DNA of 64,000 nt from Pseudomonadota bacterium (GCA_018822105.1 JAHJLB010000036.1:1-64000); one strand, 5' to 3'. Positions 26,336 through 35,664 are shown, numbered from the stretch's first letter. Made by a program: numbers and translations. The notes: generated by a model not told the origin, from the sequence alone.

Positions 26336-27985
26336 ATGCTTCGTCTGACCGACATCCGCCTGCCCCTGCCTGATGGACCGGCCCATGCCGAGGGCGAGCT
26401 GCGCGCCGCCGCGGCCCAGCGCCTGGGCGTGGCCGAGGCCGACCTGGCCTTTTTGCGCGTGGCCCGGCGCAGCCTGGATGCGCGCAAGAAGAACGCCGCA
26501 GTGTTTTTGTACAGCCTGGAGGTGCAGACGCCGGACGAGGCGCAAGTGCTGGCGGCCTGCGGGCCGGGCGCGGGCGTGGCCCTGGCCGTGGAGCAGCCCT
26601 TCCGGTTCCCGGTGCAGGCCCCGGCGGCGCTTTCGTCCCGGCCCGTGGTGGTCGGCGCAGGCCCCTGCGGCCTGTTCGCGGCCCTGGCCCTGGCCCAGGC
26701 CGGGTTCGCGCCCTTGGTGCTGGAGCGCGGCCAGGCCATCGAGGACCGCGCGGCCAGCGTGGACGCCTTCTGGCGCGGCGGACCGCTGGGGCCGGAGTCC
26801 AACGTGCAGTTCGGCGAGGGCGGCGCGGGCGCGTTTTCCGACGGCAAGCTGACCACGCAGATCAAGGAGCGCCGGGGCCGTTGCCGCAAGGTGCTGGACG
26901 AGCTGGTGGCGCACGGCGCGCCGGAGGACATCCTCTGGCAGCAGCGCCCCCATGTGGGCACGGATCTGCTGCGCGGGGTTGTGCTGGCCTTGCGCCGGAG
27001 CATCCTGGCCCTGGGCGGCGCGGTGCGCTTTTCCTCGCGGGTGGACGCCCTGGCCGTGCGCCAGGGGCGCCTGGCGGGCGTGGTCCTGGCGGACGGCTCG
27101 GAGATTCCGGCCCAGGCTGTGGTTTTGGCCGTGGGCCACAGCGCGCGCGACACCTTCGCCATGCTGCAGTCGGGGGGCGTGCGCCTGGAGCAGAAGCCCT
27201 TTGCCATGGGCTGCCGCGTGGAGCACCTGCAGGGGGCCATCAACCGCGCCCAGCTGCGCGACCTGGCCGGGCACCCGGCCCTGGGCCCGGCGGACTACAA
27301 GCTGGCGCACCAGGCCGTGAACGGGCGTTCGGCCTACACCTTCTGCATGTGCCCCGGCGGCTCGGTCATCGCGGCGTCGAGCGAGGAGGGCGGGGTGGTG
27401 ACCAACGGCATGAGCCTGCACGCGCGCGCGGCGGCCAACGGCAACAGCGCGCTCTTGGTGAACATCGGGCCCGAGGACCTGGGCAGCGCCAACCCCCTGT
27501 CCGGCGTGGAGTTCCAGCGGCGCTGGGAGCGCCTGGCCTTTGAGCTTGGCGGGCGGGACTATTCGGCCCCGGCCCAGACCGTGGGCGATTTTCTGGCCGG
27601 CCGGGCCTCCCAGGCCTTCGGCGCGGTGCGCCCGAGCTTTGAGCCCGCCGTGCGCCCGGCGGACCTTGCGCGCTGCCTGCCGGACTTCGTCACCACCGCC
27701 CTGCGCGACGCCCTGCCGGCCTTTGACCGCAAGCTGCGCGGGTTTGCCGACGCCCAGGCCGTGCTCACGGGCGTGGAGACGCGCTCCTCTTCGCCCCTGC
27801 GCATCCTGCGCGGGTCGGACATGCAGAGCGTCAGCCTGCCGGGCCTGTTTCCGGCTGGCGAGGGGGCGGGCTACGCGGGCGGCATCGTGTCCAGCGCCGT
27901 GGACGGCCTGCGCGTGGCCGAGGCCGTGGCCTTGAGCCTCTGCGGCCTGGCCGTGGGCGACCTGGAGTCCCCCCATGCATCCTGA
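26336..27985 (+). CDS. FAD-dependent dehydrogenase (COG2509-like)
   Basis: A 549-residue flavoprotein. An N-terminal domain of about 100 residues (with RRSLDARKKNAAVFLYSLEV) precedes the FAD-binding VVVGAGPCGLFAALALAQAG (about 103-122). The family signature NVQFGEGGAGAFSDGKLTT follows, and the C-terminal FAD contact is PAGEGAGYAGGIVSSAVDG. Members of this group are widespread but have no agreed reaction. AAGGA precedes ATG 26336. Its end overlaps the next gene by 11 bases. A shorter relative is at 61937-63340. Confidence 0.82.
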   Translation: MLRLTDIRLPLPDGPAHAEGELRAAAAQRLGVAEADLAFLRVARRSLDARKKNAAVFLYSLEVQTPDEAQVLAACGPGAGVALAVEQPFRFPVQAPAALSSRPVVVGAGPCGLFAALALAQAGFAPLVLERGQAIEDRAASVDAFWRGGPLGPESNVQFGEGGAGAFSDGKLTTQIKERRGRCRKVLDELVAHGAPEDILWQQRPHVGTDLLRGVVLALRRSILALGGAVRFSSRVDALAVRQGRLAGVVLADGSEIPAQAVVLAVGHSARDTFAMLQSGGVRLEQKPFAMGCRVEHLQGAINRAQLRDLAGHPALGPADYKLAHQAVNGRSAYTFCMCPGGSVIAASSEEGGVVTNGMSLHARAAANGNSALLVNIGPEDLGSANPLSGVEFQRRWERLAFELGGRDYSAPAQTVGDFLAGRASQAFGAVRPSFEPAVRPADLARCLPDFVTTALRDALPAFDRKLRGFADAQAVLTGVETRSSSPLRILRGSDMQSVSLPGLFPAGEGAGYAGGIVSSAVDGLRVAEAVALSLCGLAVGDLESPHAS

Positions 27986-28967
27986 CCTGGACGGACACCT
28001 TTTCCCCCTGCCGGCCGTCCTGCCGGACTTTATGCGCCAGGGCGAATTCACGGGCCATCTGGCCGCGCCGGGCTTTCTGACCGAACTCCTGGAGGAGCTG
28101 GGCCTTGATGGCGCGGGCGGTCCGGGGCACCTGGTCTTCGGCGACCTCGTGTTCACGATGAGCCGGGCCGAGCCCGCCGCCTGGGCGCAGAACACCTGGC
28201 TGGACGCGCGGGTGGTCCAGGCGGCGAGCATCGGCCAGGGGGCCAAGGCCCTGCGCGACCTCCAGCGCAACTGGTGGGGGCATCCGGTGCGCCTGGCCCG
28301 CCGCAGCGCGCTCATCACCGAGAAGCTGCCCAGGGTCTCGGCCAGGGCGCAGGTCTTCGGACAAGCGGCGCCCACGGCCCCGCTGGGCTCGTGGACCCTG
28401 TGGGACGAGGGCTGGCTCATCGCCGCGCCAAGCTGCACGAGCCCCTATCCCGATGGCCAGCCGCAGTTCGTGGAGGACCGTGAGAGCGCGCCCAGCCGGG
28501 CCTATCTCAAGCTCTGGGAGACCTTCACGCTGCTTGGCGTGGCGCCCGGTCCCGGCGAGCTCTGCCTGGATCTGGGGTCCAGCCCCGGAGGCTGGGCCTG
28601 GGTGCTGGGGACTCTCGGCGCGCGGGTGTTCAGCGTGGACAAGGCCCCGCTGGAGCCGCGCATTGCAGCCATGCCGAACATTGACCACTGCCTGGGCAGC
28701 GGCTTCGGCCTGGACCCGCTTGCGGCGGGCACGCCGGACAAGCCCGTGGACTGGCTGTTCTCGGACATGGCCTGCTACCCGGAGCGCCTGCTGACCTTGA
28801 TCGGGCGCTGGCTGGCGGCCGGCACCTGCCGCAATTTCGTCTGCACGCTGAAGTTTCAGGCCGAGACGGACCATGCCACGGCGCGGGCCTTTGCGGCCAT
28901 TCCCGGCTCGCGCCTGCTGCACCTGGCCCACAACAAGCACGAGCTCACCTGGGTGCTTGTGCGCTGA
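27975..28967 (+). CDS. RlmM-like ribose 2'-O-methyltransferase
   Basis: A 330-residue protein with a THUMP-like N-terminal half and a C-terminal FtsJ-type domain. The SAM site is LDLGSSPGGWAWVLGTLGA, with FSVDKAPL after it; the catalytic tetrad is visible as Asp in FSDMAC, Lys in CTLKFQ and Glu in NKHELTWV plus the upstream Lys. This is the pattern of RlmM, which methylates C2498 of 23S rRNA in E. coli. The start overlaps the previous gene by 11 bases. A bidirectional terminator follows. Confidence 0.83.
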   Translation: MHPDLDGHLFPLPAVLPDFMRQGEFTGHLAAPGFLTELLEELGLDGAGGPGHLVFGDLVFTMSRAEPAAWAQNTWLDARVVQAASIGQGAKALRDLQRNWWGHPVRLARRSALITEKLPRVSARAQVFGQAAPTAPLGSWTLWDEGWLIAAPSCTSPYPDGQPQFVEDRESAPSRAYLKLWETFTLLGVAPGPGELCLDLGSSPGGWAWVLGTLGARVFSVDKAPLEPRIAAMPNIDHCLGSGFGLDPLAAGTPDKPVDWLFSDMACYPERLLTLIGRWLAAGTCRNFVCTLKFQAETDHATARAFAAIPGSRLLHLAHNKHELTWVLVR

Positions 28968-29000
28968 GGCATTGCCCGGGCTGCGCCGCAGGGCCAAGGA

Positions 29001-29032
29001 AAAGACCCCGGTGGCCGTCCCCCGGGGTCTTT
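29001..29032. terminator. bidirectional terminator
   Basis: 11-bp perfect stem AAAGACCCCGG (29001-29011) and CCGGGGTCTTT (29022-29032), 10-nt loop, with T-rich sequence on the right and A-rich on the left. It sits between convergent rlmM-like and anion transporter genes. Confidence 0.85.
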
Positions 29033-29060
29033 GTGTTCTTTGTGTTCTGTTGCGGTCCGG

Positions 29061-30758
29061 CTAGCCGTAGATGCCCATGAGATAGGGCACCCCGATGACC
29101 AGGAGCGCGGCCAGGAAGATGGCTCCGAAGATGAATCCCTGGAGCCAGAAGTCCTTGCGGGAGATGAATCCGCTACCGTAATAGATGGGGCTGGGGCCTG
29201 TGGCGTAGGGCGTGATGATGCCCATGATGCCCAGGCTGACGCAGAGCAGCATGGCCAGGAGCTTGATGTTCACGCCGGGGATGACCGCCGCCGTGGTCAG
29301 GAACACGGGCAGAAGCGCCGTCACGTGTGCCGTGATGCTGGCGAAGAGGTAGTGCACCACGAAGAACAGCACCAGGAGCATGACCACGATGGTCAGGGGA
29401 GAGTACGCGGCCATGGCCCCGGCGCTGGTGCTGGCGAACCACTTCAGGAAGCCGACCTTGGCCAGGCCGTCGGCCAGGGTCACAAGGGTGGCGAACCAGA
29501 AGAGCACGTTCCAGGCCTGCTTGTGGCCCAAGAGGTCGTCCCAGGTGATGACGTCCGTGAGGACCATGAGCGTGAGCGCAATGAGCGCCACCAGGGTGGC
29601 GTCCAGGTAGGCGCTGCCGAAGATCCAGCCAAGCAGCGCGAAGAGCGCCAGGCCGGCCATGGTCAGCTCCTTGGTGGTGATGGGGCCGAGCTTGGTCAGC
29701 TCCTTGGCCGCCCAGACCGGGGCGTCCTCGGAGACCTTCAGGGTTGGCGGATACAGGACGTAGGCCAGCCAGGGCGTGGCCAGGAACAGCGCGATGCCCA
29801 CGGGCGCGAAGGCGATGAACCACTCGCCCCAGGCGATCTTCACGCCGATGGTCTTCTCCACGATGGACAGGGCCAGCAGGTTCGGAGCCAGGCCAGTGAG
29901 GAACATGGAGCTGGTGATGCAGGTGGTGGCCAGCGCCGTCCACATGAGGTAGCCGCCGATCTTGCGCGGTTCGTTGTCCGGAGTGGAACCGTACAGCGAG
30001 GGGATGTTCTTGATGATGGGGAAGATGGTGCCGCCGCTGCGCGCTGTGTTGGACGGCATGAACGGGGCCAGGGCCAGGTCGCTTAACGCCACGGCGTAGC
30101 CCAGGCCCAGGGTGCGCTTGCCCAGCGTCTTGATGAGCAGGAGCGAGATGCGCTTGCCCAGGCCGGTCTTCTCATAGCCCAGGGCAAACATGAAGGCGAT
30201 GAAGATCAGCCACACTGTGCCGTTGGAGAACCCGCCCAGCGCCCATTTGATCTCGTCGGCGGGCTTGGGCTTCTTGGATGCCTCCTTCTTCTCCGCAGGC
30301 TTCTCGGCAGGCTTGTCTGCGGATGCCGCGGCGGCGTCGGGCATGGCCGTGACGGCCTTGGCCGGGGCAACGGCCGGGACCGCTGGTTTGGCGGCCTCTG
30401 CCTTGGCCGGGGCAGCAACGGGCGCGGCGGGCCTGGAGGCGTCGGCGGGCTTTGCGCTCTCTGGGGCCTTCAATCCTTCCGGCGCCTTGGGCGCGTCCAC
30501 AGGCTTGGCCGCGTCGGTTTTGGGCGCTGGCGGCTTGGGCGCTTCGGACATGGGCACGAGCATGAGCGAGGCGCAGAGCACCACGCCCACCAGGCCCACG
30601 GCGGCGGCCGGAATGGGCTCCAGGATGAGCGCCACCACAACGCCTGCGAAGATGGAGAAATATTGCCAGGCGAAGGGCTCCAGGCCCTGCGGCGTGGGGA
30701 CGGCCCAGACGGCCAGGGCCACCAGGATTGGGAGAAGGCCTTTCCAAAGCTTGCTCAC
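29061..30758 (-). CDS. DASS-family anion transporter with Ala/Pro/Lys-rich insert
   Basis: A 565-residue inner-membrane carrier of the divalent anion:sodium symporter family (CitT/TtdT/SLC13 group), carrying dicarboxylates, sulfate or related anions. Conserved family stretches include PFMPSNTARSGGTIFPI (SNT motif 1) and ITPYATGPSPIYYGSG (second anion site). Between the first membrane segments (about residues 72-180) lies an insertion of about 100 residues made almost entirely of Ala, Pro and Lys (for example AAKPVDAPKAPEGLKAPE). Start is GTG with GGAGG five bases upstream. Substrate is unknown; C4-dicarboxylate is the first guess. Confidence 0.87.
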   Translation of the reverse strand: MSKLWKGLLPILVALAVWAVPTPQGLEPFAWQYFSIFAGVVVALILEPIPAAAVGLVGVVLCASLMLVPMSEAPKPPAPKTDAAKPVDAPKAPEGLKAPESAKPADASRPAAPVAAPAKAEAAKPAVPAVAPAKAVTAMPDAAAASADKPAEKPAEKKEASKKPKPADEIKWALGGFSNGTVWLIFIAFMFALGYEKTGLGKRISLLLIKTLGKRTLGLGYAVALSDLALAPFMPSNTARSGGTIFPIIKNIPSLYGSTPDNEPRKIGGYLMWTALATTCITSSMFLTGLAPNLLALSIVEKTIGVKIAWGEWFIAFAPVGIALFLATPWLAYVLYPPTLKVSEDAPVWAAKELTKLGPITTKELTMAGLALFALLGWIFGSAYLDATLVALIALTLMVLTDVITWDDLLGHKQAWNVLFWFATLVTLADGLAKVGFLKWFASTSAGAMAAYSPLTIVVMLLVLFFVVHYLFASITAHVTALLPVFLTTAAVIPGVNIKLLAMLLCVSLGIMGIITPYATGPSPIYYGSGFISRKDFWLQGFIFGAIFLAALLVIGVPYLMGIYG

Positions 30759-30856
30759 GTTGTCCTCCGGGGTGTTGAGGTGAGGAAAATATAGAAATTA
30801 CCCCGATGGTTACACGCGTCCGAGAGGCGTGTCTAGAGCTCGCGCGCAGCGCGCCC

Positions 30857-31741
30857 TCATCTTGTGATCATTCCGGCCAGCTCCGCCGCGTGGTAGCTGC
30901 TGCGCACCAGGGGCGCGCAGAACATCCTGGCCACGCCGAGGGAGCGTCCGAACTCCGCCAGGGCCTCGAACTCCTCCGGTGGCATGTAGCGTTGCACGGG
31001 CGGATGGCTGCGCGAGGGCCGCATGTACTGGCCCACGGTGATCATGGAACAGCCCGCGCCAGCCAGGTCGCGAAGGGTCTGGCGGATCTCGTCGTCCGTC
31101 TCGCCCAGGCCCACCATGAGCCCGCTCTTGGCCGGGATGCCGCGCCTGTCCAGGGCCACGCGGCGCAAAAGCTCCAGGCTCTGGGCGTAGTCCGCCTGGG
31201 GGCGGATGGCCGGATACAGGCGCGGGGCGGTCTCCACGTTGTGGTTCAGCACGTCCGGGCCTGCGGCAAGCACCGTCGCAAGGGCCGCGGCGTCGCCCCG
31301 GAAGTCCGGGATGAGCACCTCGATGGCGCAGCCGGGCAGGCGCCCGCGCACCTGGCGGATGGTCTCGGCGAAGTGCTCGGCCCCGCCGTCGGGCAGGTCG
31401 TCGCGGGTGACGGAGGTCACCACCACGTGCCTCAGGCCCAGCCGGGCCGCGCCCTCGGCCACGCGCCGGGGCTCGTCCGGGTCCAGGGGCTGGGGAGCTC
31501 CGGGGGTGATGTTGCAGAAGGCGCAGTTGCGCGAGCATTCCCGGCCCAGGATCAGAAAGGTGGCCACGCTGTTGGAGAAGCATTCCCAGGTGTTGGGGCA
31601 GCGCGCGCTCTGACACACGGTGTTCAGGGCCAGGCCGTCCAGCAGGCCCCTGGTGTTGGCGAAGGCCTTATCCCTGGGCAGCTTCACCCGCAGCCAGGGC
31701 GGGATGCGCAAACAGGGCGCGGAATTCTCTGGCGAGGACAT
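30857..31741 (-). CDS. lipA: lipoyl synthase
   Basis: A 294-residue radical SAM enzyme that inserts two sulfurs into octanoyl groups on carrier domains. The auxiliary 4Fe-4S ligands are C43, C48 and C54 (CQSARCPNTWEC) and the radical SAM cluster is C69, C73 and C76 (CSRNCAFC). The C-terminal RSSYHA (RSxYxA) supplies the serine ligand. The conserved PPWLRVKLP near residue 15 shows that the start must lie upstream of it, so the 74-base overlap with lipB is real. Last gene of a dense leftward operon. Confidence 0.95.
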   Translation of the reverse strand: MSSPENSAPCLRIPPWLRVKLPRDKAFANTRGLLDGLALNTVCQSARCPNTWECFSNSVATFLILGRECSRNCAFCNITPGAPQPLDPDEPRRVAEGAARLGLRHVVVTSVTRDDLPDGGAEHFAETIRQVRGRLPGCAIEVLIPDFRGDAAALATVLAAGPDVLNHNVETAPRLYPAIRPQADYAQSLELLRRVALDRRGIPAKSGLMVGLGETDDEIRQTLRDLAGAGCSMITVGQYMRPSRSHPPVQRYMPPEEFEALAEFGRSLGVARMFCAPLVRSSYHAAELAGMITR

Positions 31742-32357
31742 CCTTCACTTCCTTCATGTCGATGTGCGCGGGAACGGGGCCGGTCTCCAGCACCAGGGAG
31801 GTGGGCGCGGCCCCGGCGATGCCGCACAGGGTGATGAAATCAAAGAGGCTCACGTCCGGCCCCACGTTGAGGGCCAGCCCGTGATAGCTGACCCCGCGCC
31901 TCACCCCGATGCCCATGGAGCAGAGCTTGCGCGGCCTGGTGCGCTCCCCGGGCCGGGCTGCGGTCCAGACGCCGGGAAAGCCCTCGCGCCGCCCGGCCTG
32001 GACGCCGAAATGCGCCGCGGTGCGCACGACCGCCTCCTCCATGTCCGAAAAGAACCTGCGGATGCCGCCCCGGCGCTTGCCCACCCGGAAGATGGGGTAG
32101 GCCACCAGCTGTCCGGGGAAATGGCAGGTGATGTTGCCGCCGCGCCTGGTCCGGACCAGCCCGATGCCCTGGCTGGCCAGGACGGCCGCGTCCACGCGCA
32201 GGTTCTCCCGCCCGCCCCGGAGCCCCAGGGTGATGACCCGGGGGTGCTCCACCAGGAAGAGGGTTTCCTCCCCGCCCGCCTGCACCTCGGCCAGGGCGGC
32301 CAGTTGCAGCGCCTCGGCCGCGCCGTAGGCCATCAGTCCCAGGTCGACGGCGCGCAT
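31668..32357 (-). CDS. lipB: octanoyltransferase
   Basis: A 229-residue LipB that moves octanoyl from acyl carrier protein to lipoate-dependent proteins. Signatures: RGGNITCHFPGQLVAYPI, the catalytic Lys in RKLCSMGIGV, SYHGLALNV and the catalytic Cys in FITLCGI. Its ATG (32357) abuts the upstream stop with no gap (TAA-ATG), and its 3' end overlaps lipA by 74 bases. It thus is coupled on both sides in the operon. Confidence 0.94.
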   Translation of the reverse strand: MRAVDLGLMAYGAAEALQLAALAEVQAGGEETLFLVEHPRVITLGLRGGRENLRVDAAVLASQGIGLVRTRRGGNITCHFPGQLVAYPIFRVGKRRGGIRRFFSDMEEAVVRTAAHFGVQAGRREGFPGVWTAARPGERTRPRKLCSMGIGVRRGVSYHGLALNVGPDVSLFDFITLCGIAGAAPTSLVLETGPVPAHIDMKEVKDVLAREFRALFAHPALAAGEAAQG

Positions 32358-34082
32358 TTACGCTTTCTTGGCCTTGCGGGCCGCTCTGGAGTCGGCCTTG
32401 GGTGCGGATTTGCCGCCCTTCTTGCTCTTGGGCTTGTTGCCGGCCTTGACCGCGGCCTTGCCCGGCTTCTTCTTGGCCGGTCTGTGCGCAGGGGGCCGGC
32501 CGGCTTCCTGGGGAGACTCCCCGCTGAACAGGTCCTCCGGGTAGCCGTGGAGGGGAGAAGCGGATTCGGCTGGCCCGTGGCCAGCGGTTTTGCCAGGGCT
32601 TTTGTCTCTGGCCGGGTGGCGCTCAGGGCTGGCGGGCTTCCTGGCCTGTCGCGCCTCAGGACTTCCGCCGGCCTTGTCCACGGGCGGCTCGGCGGGCCTT
32701 GCGGGCGGCTGGGCCTCTGCCCCAGGTTTGAACTCGGGCCTGGGTTCGGGCCTGGCCTTTTTGGGCGCGGCCTTGGGGCGGGGCTTGGGGCCGCGCTCCA
32801 GCGGGCGCTGGGAGGGCAGGCGCGGGGGCTTGCGTCCGGCCCTGGCCGGGGCGGCTGCGGCCTCCGCAGAAGACGTGGGCGCAGGGGGCTCCCAGCCCGG
32901 GACCTGGCCCAGGGGAAGCACCAGGGCTCCGGACTTGGCGTCCTTTTCCGGGGCCTCGGGCCAGGCGGCCTCAAGCAGCGTGCCGGGCGCGGGCACCAGG
33001 TGCTTGCGCGGCAGGGAAAGCAGCGTCAGGCCGCGCTCGGAGCAGGCATACTGGCCGAAGCGGCGCGGGCCCTCGCCCGTGGGGCCGGAACCGGGCAGGT
33101 CGAAGGGGCCGGACACCGCGCGCACGAGGCTCTTGCCAACGGCGGCCTCCAGCTTGCGGGCCCTGGCCGAGAAGTGAAGGAAGCTCAGGCTCACGTTGTC
33201 CTTGGCCAGCCGGGCGTCGTCCGACAGGCGCTTGAGCCAGGCCGGGGCAGCCCCGGCGTCGAAATTGAAGTGGCACCAGGCCGTGTAGCCGCGCCCGCTC
33301 ATGGGGCAGGGGCCGGTGTGCGGGCAGGGGGCCAGCGGGCTCAGCCCGCGGTGCAGCAGGCCGCGCCGCAGGGCCGAGAGGAGGTGCGCCGAGGGCCGGA
33401 TGCCGGGCTCCACCAGCAACAACTGTCCTGCCGGGGTGAGCTGCGAGGCCAGCTGTGTGGCCAGGGTCTCGGCATCCTCCAGGATGGCGCCCTCGCCCCG
33501 GTGCAGCACCTCGTTGAGGGCGTTGGCCATGAGCACCAGGTCGGCCTTTTCGCGCAGGCGTTCATCCAGGGAGCCCTTGACCAGGGTGACGCGCCAGGGG
33601 CCCAGGCCGCCCTGTTTGGCGGCCATGCCGTTCAGGGTGTCCAGGCCCAGGCGCATGGGCTTGTGCGCGCGGTCCACGCAGATGAAGTGCAGGGCCCGGC
33701 GGCGCAGGTGCGGCCGGGACATCCACAGGGCCAGGGGCGCGGTGAGCGGTCCCGAGCCCAGGTCGATGACCGTGGCCCCGGCCTCGGGGGTGTCGCCGCC
33801 GGGATCCAGGGCCAGCCCGGCGAAGAGCACGCCCAGGCGGTAGATGTTCCAGGGCAGGAAATAGCGCATGTAGGCCGAGAGCGCGGCCGGGTCGGACAGG
33901 TAGTCGCGCCGCAGCTCCTCGCGTTCGTCGGTGAGCAGGTGCGAGAGCCGCCGGATGTCGCCGGGCAGCTCGTGGCGGTGCTGGCGGCGCATGGGCATGG
34001 CCGCGTCCAGGTGCTTGGGCAGACCGGCCAGCAGCGAGAGGAAGTCGCCGCCGGGGCGCGGAAAGAGTTGTTCAGGAGACAT
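32358..34082 (-). CDS. Rsm22-like methyltransferase with basic low-complexity tail
   Basis: A 574-residue protein. Residues about 1-400 match the Rsm22 family (mitochondrial/bacterial small-subunit-associated methyltransferase), with the SAM site TVIDLGSGPLTAPLALW, FICVDRA, and a zinc/iron-type cysteine group CPHTGPCPMSGRGYTAWCHF. The last 170 residues are rich in Lys, Pro, Ala and Arg, resembling a histone H1 tail (ends KAKKA). The start is ATG 34082, with CAGGAGA... of the preceding gene end overlapping by 11 bases. Rsm22 proteins aid ribosome assembly and bind an iron-sulfur cluster. The tail probably binds nucleic acid (inference). Confidence 0.8.
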   Translation of the reverse strand: MSPEQLFPRPGGDFLSLLAGLPKHLDAAMPMRRQHRHELPGDIRRLSHLLTDEREELRRDYLSDPAALSAYMRYFLPWNIYRLGVLFAGLALDPGGDTPEAGATVIDLGSGPLTAPLALWMSRPHLRRRALHFICVDRAHKPMRLGLDTLNGMAAKQGGLGPWRVTLVKGSLDERLREKADLVLMANALNEVLHRGEGAILEDAETLATQLASQLTPAGQLLLVEPGIRPSAHLLSALRRGLLHRGLSPLAPCPHTGPCPMSGRGYTAWCHFNFDAGAAPAWLKRLSDDARLAKDNVSLSFLHFSARARKLEAAVGKSLVRAVSGPFDLPGSGPTGEGPRRFGQYACSERGLTLLSLPRKHLVPAPGTLLEAAWPEAPEKDAKSGALVLPLGQVPGWEPPAPTSSAEAAAAPARAGRKPPRLPSQRPLERGPKPRPKAAPKKARPEPRPEFKPGAEAQPPARPAEPPVDKAGGSPEARQARKPASPERHPARDKSPGKTAGHGPAESASPLHGYPEDLFSGESPQEAGRPPAHRPAKKKPGKAAVKAGNKPKSKKGGKSAPKADSRAARKAKKA

Positions 34083-35664
34083 GGCGCAGCACCATCCTTT
34101 GTACATACAGGGAGCCGAATCCGGGCTCGGAGGCCAGGTCCAGGACGCGGCAATGGCCTGGCAGCGCGCGCACCCAGTCCCAGGCGGCGGCATTGGTCAG
34201 CAGCAGGCGCGCCCCGGCCAGGGAGGTGTTGCCCGCGCGCTTGACCCGGTTGGTGAGGGTCTCCGGCAGAAAACCCAGGGTGGCGAGGTCGCGCGGGTCC
34301 ACGTGCTCGCCCATGGCCCCGGCCAGATGCACGCTCTCAAGGGCGCCCGGGCTCAGGCCCGCCTCGGCCAGAAGGCGCGACAGGGCCAGGTTGAAGGCCG
34401 CCTTGACCTTGATGAGCTCCTCCACGTCCGAGGCCGGCAGCAGCAGGCCGGCGCCCAGGTCCAGGGCCTGCTCGCCGTCCAGGCCGACCAGCCTCTGGGC
34501 CAGACGCTTGCCCAGGGGCTGCGCGGGTACCACGAAGCGGCCCGACTCGTCCAGCACTCCGGCCCGCAGGAGGGTGGCCGCCAGTGACAGGTAGCCCACC
34601 CCGGTGATGCCCGCGTCTTCGCTGGAGCCGTCGACGCCGGGCAAAGGCGGGCGCTGCACGTACTCCGGCCGCAAGCCCACCGGGGTCAGCACAAAGGCGC
34701 ACACCGCGCCGGGGGCGGCAATGCGGCCATGGCGCAGGCCCACGCCCTCCAGGGCCGGGCCCATGGGCACGCTGGCCAGCAGGTACTCCTCCGGAGAGAG
34801 GGCCAGCACGAACTCGCCGTTGGTGCCCAGGTCCGCCAGGAGATACGGATACGCGGGCGGTCCATCGGGCTGGAAGTGCAGGGCGCTCAGCCCGGCGCTC
34901 AGGTCTGCGCCCACGAAGGGCGCCAGGAGCGGCGGAATGCGCGCCGGGGGCAGGGTGGCCGGCCGAATGGCCGTGATCTGGCGCTCGTCTCCGCCCGCAT
35001 AGTCCAGGTGGTAGGGCGCGCGGGCCAGGCCGTCCACGGGCAGGCCCAGCAGCAGGTGCGTCATGACGCTGTTGCCCGCCACGCACAGCCGCGAGACCTT
35101 CGCGCCGTGGGCGGCCTCGGCCCCTGTGGCCAGCTCGTGCAGGCGCTCCGCAGCAAGGCGGGCCAGCGCCTCGCGCCCGCCGGGCTTGTCGGCATAGGCC
35201 AGGCGCGACATGACCTCGCTGCCCAGGCCCATCTGCGGGTTCAGCCCCTGGCCAAAGGAGAGGGTTTCCCCGGTGAGGGTGGTGGCGGCCCAGTGGATGG
35301 TCGTGGTGCCCAGGTCCACGGCCAGGGCCACGGGGCCCACAGTGCATGCGCCCGTGGCCGTGGCCCTTGCGCGGGCCGAGGGCCTGGGGGGGGGCAGCTC
35401 CACCCGGCATGGCCGGGCCGGGTGCAGGCAGGCCAGGCGCCAGCCCTGCTCCACGGCCTCCCGGCCCAGGCGGCGCAGCTCCTCGGCGGCCGGGGTAGGG
35501 GGGTCGGCAAGATAGCGCACCCGGCACAGGCCGCATTTGCCCAGGCCGGCGCACAGGGGCACGCCGTCCCACAGCCCGGCCAGAAAGATGGCCTGGGCCA
35601 GGGTCTGGCCCTCGGCCGGGGCGAGCCGGACCTGGCCTGCGTCGTGGGTCGAGATGTGGATCAT
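34072..35664 (-). CDS. 2Fe-2S / ASKHA-domain protein (corrinoid-activating ATPase-like)
   Basis: A 530-residue protein of the RACo/RamA-like group (DUF4445). The N-terminus is a plant-type ferredoxin with ligands C38, C44, C47 and C79. The rest is an ASKHA sugar-kinase/Hsp70-like ATPase with LAVDLGTTTIHWA as phosphate loop 1 and LADLGTNGEFVLAL as phosphate 2. Such proteins reduce and reactivate Co(II) corrinoid proteins with ATP. No corrinoid methyltransferase gene is nearby, so its target is open. It overlaps the kinase gene by four bases (ATGA) and the Rsm22-like gene by 11. Confidence 0.85.
   Translation of the reverse strand: MIHISTHDAGQVRLAPAEGQTLAQAIFLAGLWDGVPLCAGLGKCGLCRVRYLADPPTPAAEELRRLGREAVEQGWRLACLHPARPCRVELPPPRPSARARATATGACTVGPVALAVDLGTTTIHWAATTLTGETLSFGQGLNPQMGLGSEVMSRLAYADKPGGREALARLAAERLHELATGAEAAHGAKVSRLCVAGNSVMTHLLLGLPVDGLARAPYHLDYAGGDERQITAIRPATLPPARIPPLLAPFVGADLSAGLSALHFQPDGPPAYPYLLADLGTNGEFVLALSPEEYLLASVPMGPALEGVGLRHGRIAAPGAVCAFVLTPVGLRPEYVQRPPLPGVDGSSEDAGITGVGYLSLAATLLRAGVLDESGRFVVPAQPLGKRLAQRLVGLDGEQALDLGAGLLLPASDVEELIKVKAAFNLALSRLLAEAGLSPGALESVHLAGAMGEHVDPRDLATLGFLPETLTNRVKRAGNTSLAGARLLLTNAAAWDWVRALPGHCRVLDLASEPGFGSLYVQRMVLRHVS

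Noticed and set aside
30780-30856. Terminator after lipA
   Set aside because: Only a 6-bp stem (ACACGC/GCGTGT) with no T-run; could not be supported.
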